Positions 21,814 through 25,592 of a DNA stretch of 25,592 nucleotides are shown here, piece after piece. Under the pieces are notes generated by a model. It made no database searches, had not been told where the DNA came from, and worked only from the letters and a program-made list of their open reading frames with translations. Each line of letters opens with the position of its first letter. Position 1 is the stretch's first letter. Source of the DNA: an uncultured Collinsella sp. GTDB lineage: Bacteria > Actinomycetota > Coriobacteriia > Coriobacteriales > Coriobacteriaceae. The DNA lies in NCBI GenBank assembly GCA_902496115.1, contig CABUZK010000025.1:1-25592 (forward strand). The letters are read 5' to 3'. Position numbers and translations under genes: made by a program.

Positions 21814-21829
21814 CGCGCAACTACCGCGC
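21814..21829 (-). terminator. Short terminator after the beta-PGM-like HAD gene
   Basis: A short GCGC/GCGC stem two bases beyond the stop, followed on the minus strand by GTTTTTC. A second dyad, TCGGGT (21785-21790) / ACCCGA (21804-21809), lies next to it. Confidence 0.5.
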
Positions 21830-21831
21830 TC

Positions 21832-22491
21832 CTAAGAAAGCGTGAGCAGCTCCGGCAGCTGGTCGATAATCTTGTCCGCGGCATCCTGGCTAAAGCCAAA
21901 GCGTTCCTCGCGCTTGGCAATGACTGTCAGACCGGCTCGCTTGCCGGCAGTGATGCCAGGCACCGAGTCCTCAACGCAGCAGCAGCGATTCGCGGGCAGC
22001 CCCAGCAGATCCAGCGCATGCAGGTAGATGTCGGGCTCGGGCTTGCTCTCCTTAAACTGCTCGCCGCTCACCACATACTCAAAGGCATCCGACAGCCCGC
22101 ATGCGTTGAGCACCTCCTCGATGCTAACCATGGGAGACGAGCTGGCAAGCGCCACGCGAACGCCACGGCGCGGCAGCTCTCGAATCGTATCCACGGCGCC
22201 TGGGTTAATCAAAGCCTGATAGTCGCGCGGACGTTTATGCGCCCACTCGTCCCAACGGGCCAACGCTTCCTCGCCAGTGAAATGCCCCTTACCGGCGCGC
22301 TCAAACCAATCGACCAGCATATGCAGGAAGAACTGATGGGAGGTACCGACCTGCCCATTCAACTCCTCTTGAGTCAGATTAAGCCCCAGCTCCTTGGCAA
22401 ACGCGGCAGTCTCGCCCAAGTAGTAATACTCGGTATCGACAATGACGCCGTCCATGTCAAAGATAACGGCGTCGAACGGAAATGCGGACAC
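21832..22491 (-). CDS. HAD-superfamily hydrolase, beta-phosphoglucomutase-like
   Basis: A 219-residue HAD subfamily I enzyme. Motif I is Phe-Asp12-Met-Asp14-Gly-Val-Ile-Val-Asp-Thr-Glu, motif II Ala-Ser-Ser-Ser-Pro, motif III Lys in Lys-Glu-Ser-Lys-Pro-Glu-Pro-Asp, motif IV Val-Glu-Asp-Ser-Val-Pro-Gly. A helical cap lies at about 20-85. Such proteins are sugar phosphatases or beta-phosphoglucomutases; the substrate is not evident. I choose the GTG at 22489-22491 because AGGGAGG lies five bases before it. The in-frame ATG at 22539 would put the terminator hairpin of the preceding gene inside the coding region. It lies between the Cof-like gene and the GntR regulator; a link to Amadori catabolism is possible but unsupported. 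Confidence 0.85.
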   Translation of the reverse strand: MSAFPFDAVIFDMDGVIVDTEYYYLGETAAFAKELGLNLTQEELNGQVGTSHQFFLHMLVDWFERAGKGHFTGEEALARWDEWAHKRPRDYQALINPGAVDTIRELPRRGVRVALASSSPMVSIEEVLNACGLSDAFEYVVSGEQFKESKPEPDIYLHALDLLGLPANRCCCVEDSVPGITAGKRAGLTVIAKREERFGFSQDAADKIIDQLPELLTLS

Positions 22492-22510
22492 GGCACCCTC
22501 CCTAACAAAA

Positions 22511-22532
22511 GGACGCCCGCGAGCAGGCGCCC
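22511..22532 (-). terminator. Terminator after the Cof-type gene
   Basis: On the minus strand GGGCGCC (22532-22526) and GGCGTCC (22517-22511) form a 7-bp stem with one G-U pair, followed by TTTTG. The ribosome binding site of the next HAD gene begins a few bases later. Confidence 0.65.
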
Positions 22533-22555
22533 GAATCATGCATTAATCGGCGATT

Positions 22556-23398
22556 CTAGCCCAGCAGCTTATCCAGCGCCACCGCAATACCATCTTCGTT
22601 GTTATTGGCGGTCACCATCTGGGCCACAGCCTTAACCTCATCGACGGCGTTTCCCATGGCTACACCCGTGCCAGCCCACTCAATCATGGACTTGTCGTTT
22701 TGGCCGTCGCCAAACGATACGACATCGCTGGCATCGATGCCGAGCTTGGGCAGGGCACCCTCGAGCGCACGGGCCTTGTCGATACCGGGCGCCGTGTACT
22801 CAAAGTACCAGTCGGCCGTAAACATGCCCGAAAGCGTCTGCTTAAAGGGCGCATACATCTCCTCGTAATGCGCCTGCAGGTAGGCCGGATCGCCCGCCGT
22901 CAGCAGCTTGTCCACGGGATAAGCGTCCACAACCTCATGCAAGCTCTCGACCTCGCGAATCTTAAGATCGCACGCATCGCGCTCATACTTGACGATATTC
23001 TTCTGCGAGCCGTCAGGCAGCGTAATCATGCAATGGTACGAATCCTCGACGTGCAAATCGCGACCGAGCGAAATCATAGGGATCACGTCAAAATTACGCA
23101 GATGATCAATCAGACGGTGCAGCTCGTCAGCCGGCATGGCCTGATCAAAAAGGACCTCATCGGTCTGAGCGTCGACCACATGCGCGCCATTGAAAGCGAC
23201 TAACAGACCGTCATGGTTTTGAAGGTCGAGCTCCTGCGCCAAGGCGTGCAGCCCCCATGCGGGACGGCCCGAAGCCAAGATGAGCTTAATGCCCGACTCC
23301 TGCGCCGCGAGCAGCTTCTCGCGCGTACGCGGGCTGATGACCTTTTGGTCGTTGGTGAGCGTACCGTCGATATCCATTGCGATGGCTTTGATTGCCAT
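22556..23398 (-). CDS. Cof-type HAD-IIB family phosphatase
   Basis: A 280-residue HAD phosphatase of the Cof/YidA type. Motif I is Met-Asp9-Ile-Asp11-Gly-Thr-Leu, motif II Leu-Ala-Ser-Gly-Arg-Pro, motif III a Lys near 200 (Gly-Ile-Asp-Lys), and motif IV Phe-Gly-Asp-Gly-Gln-Asn-Asp. The large C2-type cap lies between motifs II and III. The family acts on sugar phosphates, FMN or similar small phosphates; no substrate can be named. The ATG at 23396-23398 has GGGAGG five bases upstream; an ORF extension to 23485 runs into the hairpin region and is rejected. The leader carries two competing hairpins (23476-23509). Confidence 0.88.
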   Translation of the reverse strand: MAIKAIAMDIDGTLTNDQKVISPRTREKLLAAQESGIKLILASGRPAWGLHALAQELDLQNHDGLLVAFNGAHVVDAQTDEVLFDQAMPADELHRLIDHLRNFDVIPMISLGRDLHVEDSYHCMITLPDGSQKNIVKYERDACDLKIREVESLHEVVDAYPVDKLLTAGDPAYLQAHYEEMYAPFKQTLSGMFTADWYFEYTAPGIDKARALEGALPKLGIDASDVVSFGDGQNDKSMIEWAGTGVAMGNAVDEVKAVAQMVTANNNEDGIAVALDKLLG

Positions 23399-24001
23399 AT
23401 ATGCCTCCCTGTCATTGAACAACCTTGTCTGAGCCATCATACAGAACACCCACGGCGGCTCTGTCTGCAACGGGTAAAAAGTCATATTGTCCCGAATATG
23501 AACGGGACACCATCTCGGGGCTCAACCGTTCCAGCCAAACGCTGAGCCACCACATACATAGCTGGCGACACCAAGCGCGACCGTTCCACGAACCTCGTTT
23601 CACCCCGTAGAAAAAATTTCAAAATTAGTCTTGTCAAATCAGCAAAACGAACGTACTTTAAAGATGACCGCTTCGGTGGTCATCGTTTGATCGAGCATAT
23701 TCAGTTTCAGTTTTCAGCGTGTAAGAGAAGGAAGATCGGCAAAGTACAACCCCAAACGCAATGACAACTTAATGAGGTAACTGCCACATGTGAGGCGCCC
23801 AGGGCATTGCTGTCTCGATTTTGAGCACGATGCCTTCCGCCTTGCATGGGCCGTTCCATCCCGCCCCTGCAGCAACCGCCTCACGGGCTCATTGAAAACC
23901 GCATAGCACCCCAACGTCAGCACATCACCCACGGCAAGCACATAACTTACGACAACCAACACATCAACAAACAGCACGAACATCAACCGATTGGAGAAGC
24001 T
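23399..24001. other. About 600 bp without a recognised gene between two divergent units
   Basis: No convincing ORF. Contents: the competing hairpins at 23476-23509; a TTGTCA (23631-23636) that with TACTTT (23654-23659, 17-base spacing) is a weak plus-strand promoter, and read on the minus strand gives a perfect TTGACA (23637-23632) with a poor -10. The inverted repeat GATGACC (23663-23669) / GGTCATC (23678-23684) follows. Another hairpin pairs GGCATTGCT (23803-23811) with AGCA (23824-23827) and ATGCC (23830-23834). Bases 23910-23990 are C- and A-rich and nearly free of T and G, an unstructured leader before the 24002 gene. Confidence 0.5.
23476..23509 (-). promoter_or_regulatory. Candidate attenuator: two mutually exclusive hairpins before the Cof-type gene
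   Basis: Read on the minus strand, TGTCCCG (23509-23503) can pair with CGGGACA (23494-23488). Alternatively TCATATT (23501-23495) pairs with AATATGA (23488-23482), and this second hairpin is followed by CTTTTTA, making it a terminator. Each stem lies largely in the loop of the other, so only one can form. The gene starts about 80 bases downstream. Confidence 0.5.
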
Positions 24002-24892
24002 ATGACAAACCACCACGCTGAAGACGGCGATAAGAAAAGCATTCTGGATGCCCGCATTGAGCGAGCATATGCAAACGAATATGACGCCGCCTTTGCCGCC
24101 GCGACCATCAAGAACTACGCGTCGCTACCGCTCGCGACGATCTTGGCCGACCACCCTCAACTGCTGAAGCGCTGCACAAAGATCATGGGCGACCCCGACA
24201 TTCGCAAGCTGACAGACCCCTATGCCCCAAAACGCGACAACGATTCGTACGTTCTTACCGTAGGCTGCCTAGCCCATATGCTTACGGCACTCGACACGAA
24301 ACTCAAGCTCAAATGGGAACCCGACGAGCGTCATGAACTCGAAAGCAAGCGGAACACCCTGCGCACCGCACTGTTCCTTCCGTTGGACGGCCTCAAGCGC
24401 TGCAACGTCGAGCTCAATACACAGGCGCGGCAAAAGCCCGGGACCACGGGGCAGAAAACTCCAAGACCCCATGCGGCCATCGTCGACCGCAACCGATATA
24501 ACCGCATGACCGCGCACTTTTCCGCCGAGGGAGCAGCCATAAGGACACTGATCGACCTGCTGTGCCTCCTGAGCATTAACGAGCTATTTGAGGGCTATCT
24601 CGCCCTTGTTCCCGCAACGGCGCCCAAGTCGGTAGCAAAGATCATCGAGACCTGCAGGCGCCAGTTTGAGCGTCATCGCAATGGCAGCGAGATGAACGCC
24701 AGCATCGCGCAGTACTACGCGGCTCATTACAAAAATGACGGATGTGCCCCTATCGAGCATCAGCTGCGGCTCGCCTACACCACGCCCGTCGCAACGCTCC
24801 ATCGCTTTGGAGCCCTTGGCGTTTGCGAGCCGCACGAACAGGCAGCCTGCCCCACAACCGAGCTCGATCTCAGGCTCGGACGAACCCTGTAG
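24002..24892 (+). CDS. Hypothetical protein encoded upstream of a ClpP-like protease
   Basis: I do not recognise this 296-residue protein. It begins hydrophilic, is largely helical in pattern, and has basic and acidic stretches. A Lys/Pro/Thr-rich loop lies at about 140-158. One hydrophobic segment at about 180-200 (Leu-Ile-Asp-Leu-Leu-Cys-Leu-Leu-Ser-Ile) is too polar at its flanks to call as a membrane span. About eight Cys residues are spread without an obvious zinc motif. The ATG at 24002-24004 has GGAG five bases before it. The ORF is open in frame back to 23846, but that part codes for a His/Gln/Asn-rich low-complexity stretch and has no binding site. The ClpP-like gene follows after 63 bases, with a small GC hairpin at 24893-24912 between, so they are probably co-transcribed. 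Confidence 0.7.
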   Translation: MTNHHAEDGDKKSILDARIERAYANEYDAAFAAATIKNYASLPLATILADHPQLLKRCTKIMGDPDIRKLTDPYAPKRDNDSYVLTVGCLAHMLTALDTKLKLKWEPDERHELESKRNTLRTALFLPLDGLKRCNVELNTQARQKPGTTGQKTPRPHAAIVDRNRYNRMTAHFSAEGAAIRTLIDLLCLLSINELFEGYLALVPATAPKSVAKIIETCRRQFERHRNGSEMNASIAQYYAAHYKNDGCAPIEHQLRLAYTTPVATLHRFGALGVCEPHEQAACPTTELDLRLGRTL

Positions 24893-24955
24893 CCCGCCAG
24901 CCCCTACGCGGGCAGCGACTCTATTCCACAACACCACCAACAGAAAGGAGTCCCC

Positions 24956-25573
24956 ATGGACACCAATCATTCCCCCATCATCAGCCCCCTCACCATGCGT
25001 GAATCCGCCCGAGGTATCACGCTCACCAGCATTTACGATGAGATGCTCACCCGTCGCGAGCTCTCCGTCATGGGAAACATCGAAACCCCGATGGCCCACG
25101 ACCTATGCCAGCAGATCCGCCTGCTCGATGCCGCCGACCCCAGCCGCCCCATCACCATATTTGTCGCCAGCGCCGGCGGAAGCGTGCGATCGGGTCTTGC
25201 GATCTATGACGCCATGCGTCTCGCATCGTGCCCCATCCGCACCGTCTGCCTGGAATTCGCCGCGTCCATGGGCGCCGTGATCTTTATGGGCGGCGACGAT
25301 CGCCGTATGGCGCCCCATGCAGAGCTCATGATTCACGACCCGCTGATCCCCCAGGGGGCAGGCGGCTCGGCACTTGCGCTGCAGGAAACCAGCCGGCGTC
25401 TCATGCAGACCCGCAAGACCCTCACGCAAATCCTCTCGGACCGCAGCGGCCTCACGCCCAAGCGCATCCAGTCCCTCACTGCAAAAGACACCTACCTTTC
25501 GGCCGAGCGCGCCGTCGAGCTCGGCTTTGCCCACGAAATCCTCTCGACCACCAAGGAGGTCGCCCATGTCTAA
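24956..25573 (+). CDS. Divergent ClpP-family serine protease
   Basis: A 205-residue protein of the ClpP fold. The triad is Ser104 (Phe-Ala-Ala-Ser-Met-Gly-Ala), His127 (Met-Ile-His-Asp-Pro-Leu) and Asp178 (Ala-Lys-Asp-Thr-Tyr-Leu-Ser-Ala); spacing agrees with ClpP. The oxyanion loop Ala-Gly-Gly-Ser-Val lies at 73-77, and the N-terminal Ser-Ala-Arg-Gly...Ile-Tyr-Asp-Glu-Met-Leu-Thr-Arg-Arg fits the ClpP start. The strands and C-terminus differ from housekeeping ClpP: the His motif is His-Asp-Pro-Leu rather than His-Gln-Pro, and the end is Gly-Phe-Ala-His-Glu-Ile-Leu instead of Gly-Leu-Ile-Asp. It is thus likely an accessory paralogue. There is no clpX or trigger factor gene near. AAAGGAG lies five bases before the ATG. 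The next gene overlaps its end by eight bases. A phage-type ClpP head protease is an alternative, but no phage genes are seen. Confidence 0.85.
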   Translation: MDTNHSPIISPLTMRESARGITLTSIYDEMLTRRELSVMGNIETPMAHDLCQQIRLLDAADPSRPITIFVASAGGSVRSGLAIYDAMRLASCPIRTVCLEFAASMGAVIFMGGDDRRMAPHAELMIHDPLIPQGAGGSALALQETSRRLMQTRKTLTQILSDRSGLTPKRIQSLTAKDTYLSAERAVELGFAHEILSTTKEVAHV

Positions 25574-25592
25574 CCTCGCCAGCCGCCTCGCC
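25566..25592 (+). CDS. Start of a third gene in the ClpP-like operon (partial)
   Basis: ATG at 25566-25568 with a strong AAGGAGG six bases upstream, inside the last codons of the ClpP-like gene. Nine codons are visible (Met-Ser-Asn-Leu-Ala-Ser-Arg-Leu-Ala) before the window ends. The overlap implies translational coupling and a linked function; the product cannot be identified. Confidence 0.6.

Noticed and set aside
23846..24001. In-frame N-terminal extension of the 24002 gene
   Set aside because: Encodes a low-complexity His/Gln/Asn stretch from the C/A-rich leader, without a binding site at 23846, while 24002 has GGAG at good spacing.

Overview
The window reads as ordinary chromosomal DNA of a fairly GC-rich anaerobic gut bacterium. 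The gene set (L-lactate dehydrogenase, glutamine-dependent NAD synthetase, EttA, SdpR/SdpI, TcdA, an Amadori-compound operon and an acetyl-pathway dapH) and the codon use fit an Actinomycetota of the Coriobacteriia, most like Collinsella. That assignment is inference; there is no rRNA or other direct taxonomic marker. I see no rRNA, tRNA, CRISPR array, transposase or prophage structural gene.

Layout. Positions 1-106 hold the end of dapH (+), followed by a 98-bp nested palindrome and a two-way terminator. On the minus strand come a YejK/NdpA-type nucleoid protein (353-1357), an Mbeg1-like alpha/beta hydrolase (1469-2629) flanked by two inverted copies of a GGGGACAGGTTT-type repeat, ldh (2789-3739), a class I/II aminotransferase (3941-5104) and nadE (5223-7202). 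Two plus-strand unknowns follow: a membrane protein with a Ser/Thr-rich tail (7406-8350) and a three-part protein with an acidic Ala/Glu/Pro-rich middle (8489-9796). Then come ettA (-, 9875-11554) and the sdpR-sdpI pair (-, 11740-12715). Divergent from sdpR is a 28-codon hydrophobic peptide gene (12882-12968) whose predicted mRNA 5' end is complementary to its 3' region, as in type I toxin mRNAs. It is followed by tcdA and a TatD-family hydrolase (+).

From 14901 to 21681 lies a minus-strand catabolic unit, in transcription order: GntR/UTRA regulator, YfcC-family transporter, amidohydrolase, FrlC-like epimerase, FrlB/FraB-like deglycase, PfkB-type (FrlD-like) kinase. Together they would import a fructosyl-amino acid (Amadori compound), epimerise it if needed, phosphorylate it and split it into glucose 6-phosphate and the amino acid. 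A perfect 10+10 bp palindrome lies before the transporter gene. Two HAD phosphatases (21832-23398) sit upstream; the first-transcribed one is preceded by two mutually exclusive hairpins that look like an attenuator.

The right end (24002-25592) is a plus-strand operon: an unrecognised 296-residue protein, a divergent ClpP with an intact Ser-His-Asp triad, and the first nine codons of a third gene that overlaps clpP. About 600 bp without a gene precede it.

The best candidates for something undescribed are the small hydrophobic peptide locus facing sdpRI, the ClpP-like operon, the amidohydrolase-containing Amadori operon, and several intergenic palindromes.
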